Of a DNA stretch of 59,759 nt, positions 25,822 to 35,283 are shown piece by piece (positions within the stretch are counted from its first letter, which is position 1; each line of letters begins with the position of its first letter). Position numbers and translations under genes: made by a program. The notes beneath the pieces were generated by a model that did not search any database, was not told where the DNA came from, and worked only from the letters and a program-made list of their open reading frames with translations. The stretch lies in the NCBI GenBank assembly GCA_947630345.1, contig CANRHF010000002.1:1-59759 (forward strand), written 5' to 3'. The DNA is from an uncultured Oscillospiraceae bacterium (GTDB taxonomy: Bacteria > Bacillota > Clostridia > Oscillospirales > Oscillospiraceae).

Positions 25822-26823
25822 TTATCCCCTCCCGAGATTTTTCAGACTCAGCAGACAGCCGTAAGCTTTGGAAGAAAGCCGAAATAAGTCGGGGGAGACA
25901 CGGTAAAGTTTTGCGGAGAGCATTGTCACTTTCCGTGGATACGTACACAGTGTACGCATAGCGTCCGTCAAAGGCAGCTCCTCAAAATAGCGGTAAAAAT
26001 CTTTTCGATTCAACCGCTGCGCTGCCTGCCATGCCATGGACCAGAGCAGACGCGGCCCCTCGTACCGTTCGTACAGCGGGGCAAAGTCTGGCGTCGTTTT
26101 ATAGACAAAATCCAGCAGATCGAGGGCGATACGGTACCCGTCCACTCTGTCCTTATCAAACCTGCCCATGGCGGAATCGGAATGGATGATGTAGTAGTAA
26201 AGCACATTCTCTATGGAAACGACAGACCTGCTGGCGCAGAGCATTTTCCAGATAAAGTTACTGTCCTCGCTGTATTTTGACGTTTCATTATAACGCAGCC
26301 CATACAGACGGATCACGTCGGCCTTGACGGCGCAGCTCCCGCAGCACAGCACGATGGCTTTGAAGAGATTCTCCTTTAAGACCTTTTCTTTATCCAAAAC
26401 AGAGAACACCAGCGGCTTGACTTCTTCCTTGCGCGAAATATCCTGTTTGCAATAAACAAACTGCCAGTATACAAAATCTGAACCCGTTTCCTGCAGCGTC
26501 CGCAAAATGTAATCCACATAGCAGGGCGGCAGCAGGTCGTCAACGTCACAAAAGGAGATCGCATCTCCCGTCGCCTTTTCAATGCCCAGGTTTCTTGCCG
26601 AACTCACCCCACCGTTTGGCTTTGCATAGAGTACCGAATGTACGCGCGGATACGCCTTAGCCAGGATTCGATACTGTTCCCGCGTATCGTCCGTAGAGCC
26701 GTCGTCGACAAACACCGCCTCGTAATCCGTACAGGTCTGTGCGTTCAAGCAGTCAAACAGCGTTTTCAAATAGCGCGCTCCGTTGTAAACCGGAACGATA
26801 ATACTCAGTCTCACTCTCTTCAC
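25822..26823 (-). CDS. Glycosyltransferase family 2 protein
   Basis: The 333-residue protein is a GT-A inverting transferase: SIIVPVYNGARYL at the start, FVDDGSTDDT near residue 37, SSARNLGIEKA, and SFCDVDDLLPP with the metal-binding DXD near residue 98. A catalytic acidic segment (SEDSNF) follows near residue 190. The apparent start is a GTG at 26823, with a second in-frame GTG three codons later that may have the better ribosome spacing. It lies three bases after the polymerase gene stop. It is a repeat-unit glycosyltransferase of unknown sugar specificity. Confidence 0.87.
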   Translation of the reverse strand: MKRVRLSIIVPVYNGARYLKTLFDCLNAQTCTDYEAVFVDDGSTDDTREQYRILAKAYPRVHSVLYAKPNGGVSSARNLGIEKATGDAISFCDVDDLLPPCYVDYILRTLQETGSDFVYWQFVYCKQDISRKEEVKPLVFSVLDKEKVLKENLFKAIVLCCGSCAVKADVIRLYGLRYNETSKYSEDSNFIWKMLCASRSVVSIENVLYYYIIHSDSAMGRFDKDRVDGYRIALDLLDFVYKTTPDFAPLYERYEGPRLLWSMAWQAAQRLNRKDFYRYFEELPLTDAMRTLCTYPRKVTMLSAKLYRVSPDLFRLSSKAYGCLLSLKNLGRG

Positions 26824-26826
26824 ACC

Positions 26827-28161
26827 CTATTTTTGAGCCGACGGATGATCTGCTTCACATACATCTTCTTCGTGTCCACATCCCGCTAGGGCCCAGAAAA
26901 GCGACGTCACAGTCACCATACTCATGAGCGGCTGCACCAGCGCAAGCCCCAAAATCCCGCCGAGAGAGAGCAGTGTCCAAAACGCGTTTTCACATTTTAG
27001 GATATGGATCAGGAAAAAGAGGATCGGGCCGGCTATCATCAGCAGGAATAGGATCGCTCCGATCCCCCCAAATACCAACCAAGTTTCCAAAAGAAGGTTA
27101 TGCGATCCCTGCTGCAAAACGAGCTCCCAGTATTGACAGTTAAAATAGACAACGCCTGTTCCGATTATAGGGCTCTTCCTAATCTCCTCAGCGGACGCTT
27201 TCCAGAGCATTTCTCTCATGCCGTCACTGATCTGAATCAGGGCAGCCATTTCGCTTTGAGATACTGGGGGGATCATACCACCGCTTGGCTCCCCTGGTAT
27301 ATTGGGTACTTCTACGTTAGATATAACCTCTTCTTCTTTAAATGCCGACCACTCCATCACTCTTTCTACAGAACTTCTGGCACTGTACAGATCTGTAGCG
27401 ACAAGAAGTGTGACGCACACAATAACACTGAGGAAAATCGTCCCGCATGCTTTCCAACTGTTTTTGCGTTTTCCGCAGCATACAACCACAGAAAGCACAA
27501 ATACCGGAATCAATAGCAGCGCGGCGCTTCTCGAACCTGAGATCAAAATGATTGTAGATCCGCTGACCAAGCTCACTTCCGCTAAGATCCGAAGGGTCTT
27601 CCCACTTTCCTCCCGACAAACACACCGAAATAGCTGCGGAATGAGCGCCAACGTGATGCAGTCGTAAACCATTATGTTTTCCAAAAGGCTGGAAGCCCGA
27701 ATCCCGCCGTATGTAAACGCTCCCAAAACAAGCTGTAAAATATTGAGCGTCAAGGAAATGATCACATAATTCAGAGCGTTGTATTTGGCAGGGAATATGC
27801 CGCAGTCCGCGGCGAAAAACATGACGACTCCAAAGATCGCCGCCATGGCGAGATACAGGCTGGGGCGTGCCGCTTCATAGCCGCCGTGCAAGAAACGCCA
27901 TACGGTCACAAACCCATATACGAAAATAAGCAGTACCGTCAGGCAGAAAATATATTTCGCCAGCCCGGCGGGCTTATATTTCTTCTTCAGGAATCTGATC
28001 ATGAAAACGATTCCTAGACAAAAGAGCAGAACATAGGGAAGCTTCAGAACCTGATAGCTAACCTTTTCCGGCAGATATTGATAAAACGAGGTGACCAGCG
28101 TATATAGGGAGAACACAATTGTAAGGCTGTACTTTGAAAGACTGGTCCGCAACGAGCGCAT
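26827..28161 (-). CDS. O-antigen ligase/polymerase family protein (Wzy-like)
   Basis: The 444-residue integral membrane protein has about 11 spans and one large external loop (roughly residues 250-340). The span preceding that loop contains ISGSRSAALLLIPVF, and the loop is followed by QGSHNLLLETWLVFGGIGA; both match the Wzy_C/O-antigen-ligase pattern, in which the arginine and histidine are functionally important. It likely polymerises undecaprenyl-linked repeat units on the outer face. The ATG at 28161 has AAAGGG eight bases upstream. Placement next to a flippase (five bases away) supports a Wzx/Wzy-dependent pathway. The exact linkage cannot be told. Confidence 0.85.
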   Translation of the reverse strand: MRSLRTSLSKYSLTIVFSLYTLVTSFYQYLPEKVSYQVLKLPYVLLFCLGIVFMIRFLKKKYKPAGLAKYIFCLTVLLIFVYGFVTVWRFLHGGYEAARPSLYLAMAAIFGVVMFFAADCGIFPAKYNALNYVIISLTLNILQLVLGAFTYGGIRASSLLENIMVYDCITLALIPQLFRCVCREESGKTLRILAEVSLVSGSTIILISGSRSAALLLIPVFVLSVVVCCGKRKNSWKACGTIFLSVIVCVTLLVATDLYSARSSVERVMEWSAFKEEEVISNVEVPNIPGEPSGGMIPPVSQSEMAALIQISDGMREMLWKASAEEIRKSPIIGTGVVYFNCQYWELVLQQGSHNLLLETWLVFGGIGAILFLLMIAGPILFFLIHILKCENAFWTLLSLGGILGLALVQPLMSMVTVTSLFWALAGCGHEEDVCEADHPSAQK

Positions 28162-28166
28162 TTCTA

Positions 28167-29627
28167 TTACCCTTTCCTTCTTCTGTGACAAAATTTCAAT
28201 ACTCCAAAAGCAACCGCCGCTTCAACCGCGAAGCATATCGGTCCAAGGATGACCGTTTCGATGACGCCTTCCAAAGGTACGATCCCCTGCAGCCAGAAAA
28301 ACACCGCGCCGACGGCGGCCATCGGCAGCGGGAGGCAAAACAGATCCCGCACCGGCAGCACCGTCCAAATGGAAGCCTGCATATACGTTTTCCGAATGGA
28401 AAACAAAAGGCACACGTTCATGATCAGCGTTGCCGCGACCGGCGCGTAGACCAGTTCGTAAAATCCCATGAACCGGTTCAGCAGCAGCAACAGGGCAAAA
28501 TTAGCGGCCACCATGACGACTCCCGCTTTCAGAATCTCCTTCTGACGGTCAGCGGATGTCAGCAGCACACCCAGGTTCAGCGCCTGGAAGAGCAGCATTA
28601 ACAGATAAACACGAAAGATCCGCACGCTCTCGATATATCTCTCCGTAAACAGAAACAGGATAACGCCTTCAGAAAATGTAAACAGAGAAGCAAATATCGC
28701 CGCGAATATCGCCAAGGCCACCCGGATCACGCCCCGGTACTCCTGAATGATGCCGTCCAGCGCCGGTCGATCCCCCGCTTTAAATCTCTGCGCGATATCC
28801 GGGAGCATGACCGCGATGATGCTCGAAGAAATGGTACTGACAAACGGGATCTGATACGCTCCGTTTTCGTATATCGTGTACAGCTCGGGTCTGTATAATA
28901 TCGCGACGACATTTTTATCCAGATTCGCGTTCAGCGCGTTTATAAGCCCCATAACATATATCGGCACCGAAAATTTGAACTGCATTGCCAGGGTCCCGGC
29001 TCGGGGAATGAATCTGGCGCCACGGTTCAGACGGATCGTATAGCCCAATATGAAGGCTCCTCTGCAGATCTCCGCGATCGTATACAAAAGCATGAACCTT
29101 TTCAATATATCTGCGCGCAGGAGCAGCACACAGATCAAAAGCAGCGTCCTCAGCATCGAAAACGCGACCGTTACCGCCATCAACACCTTTTCTCTTTTTA
29201 TGCAAACCATATAATAGGAAAAATACTGTGTTGACGACTCTACAAAAAGGATTACCGCGAAAGCCGGTATATACGCTTTAAGCAGCTCGTTATTGTACAG
29301 CGTGCTGATCTGATTCCCCAGCAGCAGAACGGTCAACGCTCCCAAAAGGCTGAGCAGGCAGAGCGCCTCCACTGTCTGGACGACAAATTCTTTTTTCTCG
29401 TCCTCCGTCTCTGCCCTCGCGAAAAAATAGCTGAGCGATAAGGGAGACAGCAGCGCAAAAAGAGGCAGCAGCGTATTTACTAAAAGCATTCCCTGCCTGT
29501 AAACGGCATAATCCTGATTGTCCAGCACACGGACAAGCAAAAGTCCAAATATCAACGTCAGGATCTGGGACATACCGGAGCTTGCCGAAATAAGCGCTAC
29601 CCGTTTCCACTTCTGTATCATTGACAT
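28167..29627 (-). CDS. Polysaccharide flippase (Wzx-like)
   Basis: The 486-residue protein has 12-14 membrane spans and a MOP-superfamily start (VALISASSGMSQILTLIFGLLLVRVLDNQDYAVYR), the typical opening of Wzx/RfbX flippases. It would move the lipid-linked repeat unit outward for polymerisation by the Wzy-like protein encoded immediately next in the operon. The ATG at 29627 follows GAAGG. It is longer and better matched to classical Wzx than the other flippase (10467-11696), so I take this one as the main repeat-unit exporter. Spacing to both neighbours is five bases. Confidence 0.86.
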   Translation of the reverse strand: MSMIQKWKRVALISASSGMSQILTLIFGLLLVRVLDNQDYAVYRQGMLLVNTLLPLFALLSPLSLSYFFARAETEDEKKEFVVQTVEALCLLSLLGALTVLLLGNQISTLYNNELLKAYIPAFAVILFVESSTQYFSYYMVCIKREKVLMAVTVAFSMLRTLLLICVLLLRADILKRFMLLYTIAEICRGAFILGYTIRLNRGARFIPRAGTLAMQFKFSVPIYVMGLINALNANLDKNVVAILYRPELYTIYENGAYQIPFVSTISSSIIAVMLPDIAQRFKAGDRPALDGIIQEYRGVIRVALAIFAAIFASLFTFSEGVILFLFTERYIESVRIFRVYLLMLLFQALNLGVLLTSADRQKEILKAGVVMVAANFALLLLLNRFMGFYELVYAPVAATLIMNVCLLFSIRKTYMQASIWTVLPVRDLFCLPLPMAAVGAVFFWLQGIVPLEGVIETVILGPICFAVEAAVAFGVLKFCHRRRKG

Positions 29628-29632
29628 AGATA

Positions 29633-30628
29633 TTACCTTCGCAGCAGCTGTCGGAGACTTGTTTCCTCTGACAATCCCAATATTTTTTTAATTTTCTTGC
29701 CGAGAAACGATCGCATCCGAAGCTGGAACGGAGGGAGAATGATCTTTCCAAGCGTTCTTTCAAAGGCGGGATCCTTCTCTGTCTTTTCCGGCCCATTCAG
29801 CGGAAAAGACAGCGGGTACGAATCCATCCCGCAGAAGCGCATTGTCATAACATTTTGCATAGTCGTTCCTCCGTGGATCGAAAAATCATCCACGCCGATG
29901 TTTTTGATCTGATTCTTCATCGGCACAACGCCGAGCATATCGTTGGCGCGCAGTGTCAGGCACATCTGATAGTCCCAGGAAACCGGTTTTTTCCCTTCCG
30001 TGATCCTTTTTTTCTCTGCGTACCAATAGTCTCTGTACATGCGGTAGAATGCGCCGCTTTCAAACCTTTTTCGCAGCGCTTTTACAGCCTTCGGATCGTC
30101 CAGCAGAGTAAGCTCGCCGTCATAGTATGGCACAAATTTATGGCTCCAAGAGGCCCAGCCGCACGGGAGCAGGTGCTGTGTAAATTTATAGTCCTCGCCG
30201 TCGCCCGGGTCGTAGTCACCGAGATAATTTGTCCCGCACACCCAGAGAACACGTTCATCGTCCCAATATTTTGTCAGCATTTCCTCGCAATAGCGAAAAA
30301 ATGTTATTTCAGGCAGATTGTCATCTTCCAAAAAAATCGCGCATGCTTCTTTATCGAAAACACGTTTCGCGCCGAGGCCTATGTTTTGGTATACGCCGCG
30401 ATTCGTCTCCGCGTAATCCTTGATGACCTGGCACGGCCAGTTTATCGCGTTTTCCACAGCCTTGCGGCATTCCTCGACCAGCGACTTTTCTTTCTCATCC
30501 CGCCCCTGGTCCGACAGAATATACAGCTTCTTGGGGCGGACCTGGGCGATCCTTTCAATTATCCGAACGGAATTGTCCTTCCGCTTGAATGTGAAAAGAA
30601 CAACCGGCGTATTAAAGCATTCCTCCAA
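29633..30628 (-). CDS. Glycosyltransferase, GT-A fold
   Basis: The 331-residue protein opens with PVVLFTFKRKDNSVRIIERI and has an acidic LEDDNLPE metal-site segment near residue 100, followed by LPCGWASWSHKFVPYYDG. This pattern is shared by GT-A-type transferases found in capsule loci, often annotated only as hypothetical or sugar transferase. The start appears to be TTG at 30628, since GAGG lies eight bases upstream and no early in-frame ATG exists; an ATG a few bases in is out of frame. It probably adds a repeat-unit sugar next to FucNAc, given that capG lies directly upstream. Family assignment is moderate. Confidence 0.75.
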   Translation of the reverse strand: MEECFNTPVVLFTFKRKDNSVRIIERIAQVRPKKLYILSDQGRDEKEKSLVEECRKAVENAINWPCQVIKDYAETNRGVYQNIGLGAKRVFDKEACAIFLEDDNLPEITFFRYCEEMLTKYWDDERVLWVCGTNYLGDYDPGDGEDYKFTQHLLPCGWASWSHKFVPYYDGELTLLDDPKAVKALRKRFESGAFYRMYRDYWYAEKKRITEGKKPVSWDYQMCLTLRANDMLGVVPMKNQIKNIGVDDFSIHGGTTMQNVMTMRFCGMDSYPLSFPLNGPEKTEKDPAFERTLGKIILPPFQLRMRSFLGKKIKKILGLSEETSLRQLLRR

Positions 30629-30638
30629 CGGATCCGCC

Positions 30639-31790
30639 TCACTTTCTCCACACCATCTTATTGACGACGCCGGTATACCCCTCGATGATCTTCACGACCT
30701 TCGTGGAGACGTTTTCATCCACATAATCCGGTACGGGGATGCCGTGATCGCCGCTGCGGTTCATCTCCACCGCCGTGTCCACCGCCCGCAGCAGGCCGCT
30801 GCCCTCGATGCCCGCCAGCACAAAGCAGCCCTTGTCCAGCGCTTCCGGCCGCTCGGTGCTGGTCCGGATGCACACCGCCGGGAAAGGCCTTCCGATGCTG
30901 GTGAAGAAGCTGCTCTCCTCCGGCAGCGTCCCGCTGTCCGAGACCACCGCGAAAGCGTTCATCTGCAAGCAGTTGTAATCGTGGAATCCCAGGGGCTCGT
31001 GCTGGATAACCCGCCGGTCCAGTTGAAAACCGGAGGCCTCCAGCCGCTTTTTGGAGCGCGGGTGGCAGGAATACAGCACCGGCAGATCGTATTTCTCCGC
31101 CATGGCGTTGATCGCCGTGAACAGGCTCAAAAAGTTCTTTTCGGTATCGATGTTCTCCTCCCGGTGGGCCGAGAGCAGGATATATTTTCCCTTTTCCAGG
31201 CCCAGGCGCTGGTGCACATCGCTGGCCTCGATCTGCTCAAGATTCGACCGCAGCACCTCCGCCATGGGGGAGCCTGTTACGAAGACCCGCTCCTTCGGCA
31301 GTCCGCACTCGTGCAGATACTTCCGGGCGTGCTCGGAATAGGCCAGATTCACGTCGGAGATGATGTCCACGATCCGGCGGTTCGTCTCCTCCGGCAAGCA
31401 CTCATCCTTGCAGCGGTTGCCCGCCTCCATGTGGAAGATCGGGATGTGCAGCCGCTTCGCCCCGATCACCGAGAGGCAGCTGTTTGTGTCCCCCAGAACC
31501 AGCACCGCGTCGGGCCGAATCTCCGCCATGAGCTGATACGACTTCGCGATGATGTTTCCCATGGTCTCGCCCAGGTCTTTTCCCACGGCGTCGAGGTACA
31601 CCTCCGGGTCGTCCAGTGACAGGTCTCGGAAAAACACGCCGTTCAGGTTGTAATCGTAATTCTGACCCGTGTGGCAGAGCACCGTGTCAAAATACTTCCG
31701 GCACTTCTTGATGACCTCCGACAGCCGGATGATCTCCGGCCGCGTCCCCACAATGATCAGCAGCTTCAGTTTTCCGTTGTTTTGGAACAT
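30639..31790 (-). CDS. capG: UDP-GlcNAc 2-epimerase family enzyme, CapG/FnlC-type (UDP-L-FucNAc synthesis)
   Basis: The 383-residue GT-B-fold epimerase has IIVGTRPEIIRLSEVI at the start, GDTNSCL, HMEAGNRC and SDSGTLPEESSF, all hallmarks of non-hydrolysing 2-epimerases. In the CapE-CapF-CapG set it performs the last step, C2 epimerisation of UDP-2-acetamido-2,6-dideoxy-L-talose to UDP-L-FucNAc. Without that context it would be called WecB. I prefer the ATG at 31790; a GTG one codon earlier is also possible, with AGGGG in front of both. It lies 15 bases after capF. All three FucNAc genes are G+C-rich relative to the sugar-transfer genes to the left. Confidence 0.92.
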   Translation of the reverse strand: MFQNNGKLKLLIIVGTRPEIIRLSEVIKKCRKYFDTVLCHTGQNYDYNLNGVFFRDLSLDDPEVYLDAVGKDLGETMGNIIAKSYQLMAEIRPDAVLVLGDTNSCLSVIGAKRLHIPIFHMEAGNRCKDECLPEETNRRIVDIISDVNLAYSEHARKYLHECGLPKERVFVTGSPMAEVLRSNLEQIEASDVHQRLGLEKGKYILLSAHREENIDTEKNFLSLFTAINAMAEKYDLPVLYSCHPRSKKRLEASGFQLDRRVIQHEPLGFHDYNCLQMNAFAVVSDSGTLPEESSFFTSIGRPFPAVCIRTSTERPEALDKGCFVLAGIEGSGLLRAVDTAVEMNRSGDHGIPVPDYVDENVSTKVVKIIEGYTGVVNKMVWRK

Positions 31791-31805
31791 CACGCCAAAC
31801 CCCTG

Positions 31806-33005
31806 TCAAACTTTTTCAAAAAAGGTATCCGGTTTTCCCGGCTCGAAGATCTCATTCGCCCACATCACCGTCACCAGATCCTCTGTATCCGACAGATTGA
31901 TGATGTTGTGCGTGTACCCAGGCAGCATATGCACCGCCTCGATTCTCTCTCCGCTGACCTCAAACTCCAGCACTTCGTCGGAGCCGATCTTTCTTTCCTG
32001 GATCAGCCCATGCCCGGACACGACTATGAAGAACTCCCACTTACTGTGGTGCCAGTGCTGGCCCTTCGTGATCCCGGGCTTGGAGATGTTCACGCTGAAC
32101 TGTCCGCACTTTTCCGTCTTCAAAAGCTCTGTGAAGCTCCCCCGGTCATCCACATTCATCTTGAGCGGGAACGCGACCTTTTCCTTCGGCAGATAGGAGA
32201 GGTAGGTGGAATACAGCTTCTTCGCGAAGGACCCCGCCGGGATCTCCGGCATCGCCAGCGTCTCCGGCTGCTCTTTGAACCTTTCCAGCAGCGCCACAAT
32301 CTGGCCCAGCGTCACCTTGTGGGTCGTCGGCACATAACAGTACGGGCCGGCCTCGTTTTCTACGGGCGTCAGCCCGTCGTATGCGCAGCGATGGGCCTTG
32401 CCCTCGAGCACATCAAGCATCTCCCGCACCAGATCGTCGATGTACAGAAGCTCCAGCTCTGTCGCGGGATCGTTCACCGTGATCGGCAGGTCGTTGGCCA
32501 TGTTGTTGCAGAACGTCGCCACAGCGGAATTGTAATTCGGGCGGCACCACTTGCCGAACAAGTTCGGAAAGCGATAAACATATACCTTCGCGCCCGTCTC
32601 CTTGCCGTAGGCAAAGAAGAGCTCCTCCCCCGCCAGCTTGGACTTCCCGTAGTCGCTCTGCCCATAGCGGCCGATCAGCGTCGCCTGGATGGAGCTGGAC
32701 AGCATCACGGGGCAGGTATTTCCCTTGGCCTTCAGCTTCTCCAGCAGTGTGGACGAAAAGCCGAAATTGCCCGCCATAAACTCCGCGTTCTCCTTCGGCC
32801 GGTTCACGCCGGCCAGATGGAACACGAAGTCCGCCTTTTCGCAGTAGGCGTCCAGGGCCTCCGGCGTGGAGTCCAGATCGTATTCATATATTTCATTGAT
32901 TTTGAGAGCCGGTCGTGTGCGGTCCTTCCCGTCCCGCAGGGCCTTGAGACTCTCTGTAAGATTCCGTCCGGCAAATCCCTTCGCGCCGGTGACGAGGATA
33001 TTCAT
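31806..33005 (-). CDS. capF: CapF/FnlB-type reductase with C-terminal cupin (UDP-L-FucNAc synthesis)
   Basis: CapF is bifunctional: a C-terminal cupin epimerises the 4-keto sugar and an N-terminal short-chain dehydrogenase reduces it to UDP-2-acetamido-2,6-dideoxy-L-talose. The 399-residue product starts with NILVTGAKGFAGRNL, has YGKSK as catalytic pair near residue 135, and from about residue 280 a zinc cupin with GQHWHHSKWEFFIVVSGHG. This domain pairing is diagnostic. The ATG at 33005 overlaps the capE stop by four bases (ATGA), so translation is probably coupled. An upstream TTG-started extension is rejected. Confidence 0.94.
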   Translation of the reverse strand: MNILVTGAKGFAGRNLTESLKALRDGKDRTRPALKINEIYEYDLDSTPEALDAYCEKADFVFHLAGVNRPKENAEFMAGNFGFSSTLLEKLKAKGNTCPVMLSSSIQATLIGRYGQSDYGKSKLAGEELFFAYGKETGAKVYVYRFPNLFGKWCRPNYNSAVATFCNNMANDLPITVNDPATELELLYIDDLVREMLDVLEGKAHRCAYDGLTPVENEAGPYCYVPTTHKVTLGQIVALLERFKEQPETLAMPEIPAGSFAKKLYSTYLSYLPKEKVAFPLKMNVDDRGSFTELLKTEKCGQFSVNISKPGITKGQHWHHSKWEFFIVVSGHGLIQERKIGSDEVLEFEVSGERIEAVHMLPGYTHNIINLSDTEDLVTVMWANEIFEPGKPDTFFEKV

Positions 33006-34054
33006 GCCTGCCCGCCTTTCCAATCGGCAAGGGCCTCGCGCACATAATCTGTCGTCAGAATCTTCTGAACGGTTCCTTCCACATCCAGACGGTTCGTGTT
33101 ATGGCTCGTATACGCCTCGTCCGCCATGGTCTTAACCTGTCCATGCACCACAAACTTGTCGTAATTTAAGTCCCGGCTGTCCGCCGCGACACGGTAGTAA
33201 TTGCCCATATCCTCGCTGCGGAGACGCTCCTCCCGGGTCATCAGCGTCTCGTAGAGCTTTTCGCCGTGCCGCGTCCCGATGATGCGGGTTCCCGTGTCGC
33301 CGAACAGCTGCTGCACAGCCTTGGCCAAATCGCCGATGGTAGAGGCGTCGGCCTTTTGAATGAACAGGTCTCCCGGGTTCGCGTGCTCAAACGCGAACTT
33401 TACCAGATTCACCGCTTCATCAAGATTCATCAGGAATCTTGTCATATTTGGGTCGGTGATGGTGATCGGGTTCCCCGCTTTGATCTGGTCGATAAACAGT
33501 GGGATCACGCTGCCCCTGCTGCACATGACATTTCCGTACCGGGTGCAGCAGATCACCGTCTCGCTGCGCTCCGCCGCCACTCTGGCGTTGGCGTAAATCA
33601 CATGCTCCATCATTGCCTTGGAGATGCCCATGGCATTGATTGGGTACGCCGCTTTATCCGTCGAGAGACACACGATGCGCTTCACACCGGCGTCGATGGC
33701 CGCGTGGAGCACATTGTCTGTGCCCTCCACATTAGTCCGCACGGCCTCCATGGGAAAGAACTCACAGCTGGGCACCTGCTTCAGCGCCGCCGCGTGGAAG
33801 ATAAAGTCCACCCCGTGCATGGCGTCCTGCACACTGCGGGGATTCCGCACATCGCCTATATAGAACCGCACCTTTCCGGCATACTCCGGAAAACGCACCT
33901 GTAGGTCATGGCGCATATCGTCCTGCTTCTTCTCGTCCCGGGAGAAGATGCGGATCTCTCCGATATCCGAGGTCAAAAAGTGCTTCAGCACCGTATTCCC
34001 GAAGGAACCGGTCCCGCCGGTGATCATAAGGGTTGCGTCTTTGAAATGGGACAT
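33002..34054 (-). CDS. capE: CapE/FlaA1-like UDP-GlcNAc 4,6-dehydratase/5-epimerase (UDP-L-FucNAc synthesis)
   Basis: CapE begins L-FucNAc synthesis by 4,6-dehydration and C5 epimerisation of UDP-GlcNAc. The 350-residue soluble protein has MITGGTGSFGNTVLKHF (NADP binding), FHAAALKQVPSCE and CLSTDKAAYPINAMGISK. As in other CapE/FlaA1 enzymes, methionine occupies the tyrosine place of the usual YxxxK motif. A good GGAGGGAAGG site precedes the ATG. It overlaps the upstream glycosyltransferase gene by 31 bases and capF by four, so the head of the operon is very compact. Confidence 0.94.
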   Translation of the reverse strand: MSHFKDATLMITGGTGSFGNTVLKHFLTSDIGEIRIFSRDEKKQDDMRHDLQVRFPEYAGKVRFYIGDVRNPRSVQDAMHGVDFIFHAAALKQVPSCEFFPMEAVRTNVEGTDNVLHAAIDAGVKRIVCLSTDKAAYPINAMGISKAMMEHVIYANARVAAERSETVICCTRYGNVMCSRGSVIPLFIDQIKAGNPITITDPNMTRFLMNLDEAVNLVKFAFEHANPGDLFIQKADASTIGDLAKAVQQLFGDTGTRIIGTRHGEKLYETLMTREERLRSEDMGNYYRVAADSRDLNYDKFVVHGQVKTMADEAYTSHNTNRLDVEGTVQKILTTDYVREALADWKGGQA

Positions 34055-35277
34055 TTCCTTCCCTCCAATAATGGTTTTCCTTTTAGCAGGGCTTCCAGAC
34101 CCTGCATAAATTGGTCCATGGTAAAATGGTCTTCATAGAACCGCCTGCCGTTTTTTCCTTTTTCCCGGTAATCCTCGAACCGGTCCGTCACTTCCGTCAT
34201 TGCCTTCGCCAGCGCTTCTTCGTCTCCCGCCGGTACCGCGATCCCACAGTCCGCTTCGCGAATCAGCTCCGCTCCCGCGCCGTCAATCGCGCCGACAACC
34301 GGCTTTCCCGCGCAGAGATACCCCTGCGCCTTGCTCGGCAGCGTCGATCCGATCATATCCCCGCCGCGCAGCGTCAGCAGAAAGCAGTCCGCCATCGTGT
34401 AAAACCGCGCCATTTCTTCCCGCGGGTATCTCCCGTGAAACGTGACCTTGTCATCCAGGCGCAGATCTTTTGCAAGCAGCTCCAGCGCTTCTTTTTCCGA
34501 GCCATCCCCCACGAAGTGGATATGGAACGGCTTGTCCGGTTGCATCTTCGCCGCGGCGCGCAGCACACAGTCCAGATTCTGCACAGCGCCCATATTCCCC
34601 GCAAACAGGAAATCGACCCGTCCGTTTTCCTCATAGGCAAAGGGCGTGCCCTCCATATCCGCAAAATGCTGCGGAAGATAGACGATCTTTTCTTTCGGCA
34701 CACCGCCGACGTTTTCCATATATGCCCGAAACGGCTTCGATGTCACTGCCACCACGTCGCACCGCTTGTACATCCAACGGCTGAACCACAGCACCGCGCG
34801 AAACAGTAAACTGCTTTCCTTGACATTCCACGCTTTGAGCGATTCCGGCCACAGATCACAGCAGTAAAATACAAGCGGGCACTTCGCCCTCCGGCTCAGG
34901 ATGATCCCTGGAAAAAGTTGAAATACCGGCGACGTCTCATAGACAAACACCGCGTCGCATTTCGGCTTTTTGCAAAAAAGCGCGTACGCAGTACCATTCA
35001 GCAGGAACGAACCATAGCTCAGCGCCCTGTGCAGGACGCCTGTCTTTCGTTCTAAAGTGAAGACCCGCCGCACTTCCGCGCCAAAACAATTCTCCCTGCG
35101 TTTTTCCCTTTTGCGGTACGTCTTCGGCACATATCCCGTCTCGTAGTCGGGCAGCGCCGTCAAAACGGACACCTTGTGTCCGCGCTTCACCAGCTCCGGT
35201 ACGATCTCATTGATTCGAAAGTTATCTGGGTAAAAGAATTCGGAAACGATTTGTATATTCAAGTCGGCTTCCTCCAT
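34024..35277 (-). CDS. Glycosyltransferase family 4 protein, WbuB-like
   Basis: The 417-residue GT-B protein begins with IQIVSEFFYPDNFRINEIVPEL and HKVSVLTALPDYETG, the start typical of WbuB-type enzymes that act with FnlABC/CapEFG and transfer L-FucNAc. The donor-binding region shows FLFAGNMGAVQNLDCVLRAA and LPSKAQGYLCAGKPVVGAIDGAGAELI. The ATG follows GAGGAAAG directly after the initiating transferase stop (six bases). I infer that it adds L-FucNAc as the second sugar on the lipid carrier; that specific assignment rests on neighbourhood. Confidence 0.87.
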   Translation of the reverse strand: MEEADLNIQIVSEFFYPDNFRINEIVPELVKRGHKVSVLTALPDYETGYVPKTYRKREKRRENCFGAEVRRVFTLERKTGVLHRALSYGSFLLNGTAYALFCKKPKCDAVFVYETSPVFQLFPGIILSRRAKCPLVFYCCDLWPESLKAWNVKESSLLFRAVLWFSRWMYKRCDVVAVTSKPFRAYMENVGGVPKEKIVYLPQHFADMEGTPFAYEENGRVDFLFAGNMGAVQNLDCVLRAAAKMQPDKPFHIHFVGDGSEKEALELLAKDLRLDDKVTFHGRYPREEMARFYTMADCFLLTLRGGDMIGSTLPSKAQGYLCAGKPVVGAIDGAGAELIREADCGIAVPAGDEEALAKAMTEVTDRFEDYREKGKNGRRFYEDHFTMDQFMQGLEALLKGKPLLEGRKCPISKTQPL

Positions 35278-35283
35278 CTTTCC

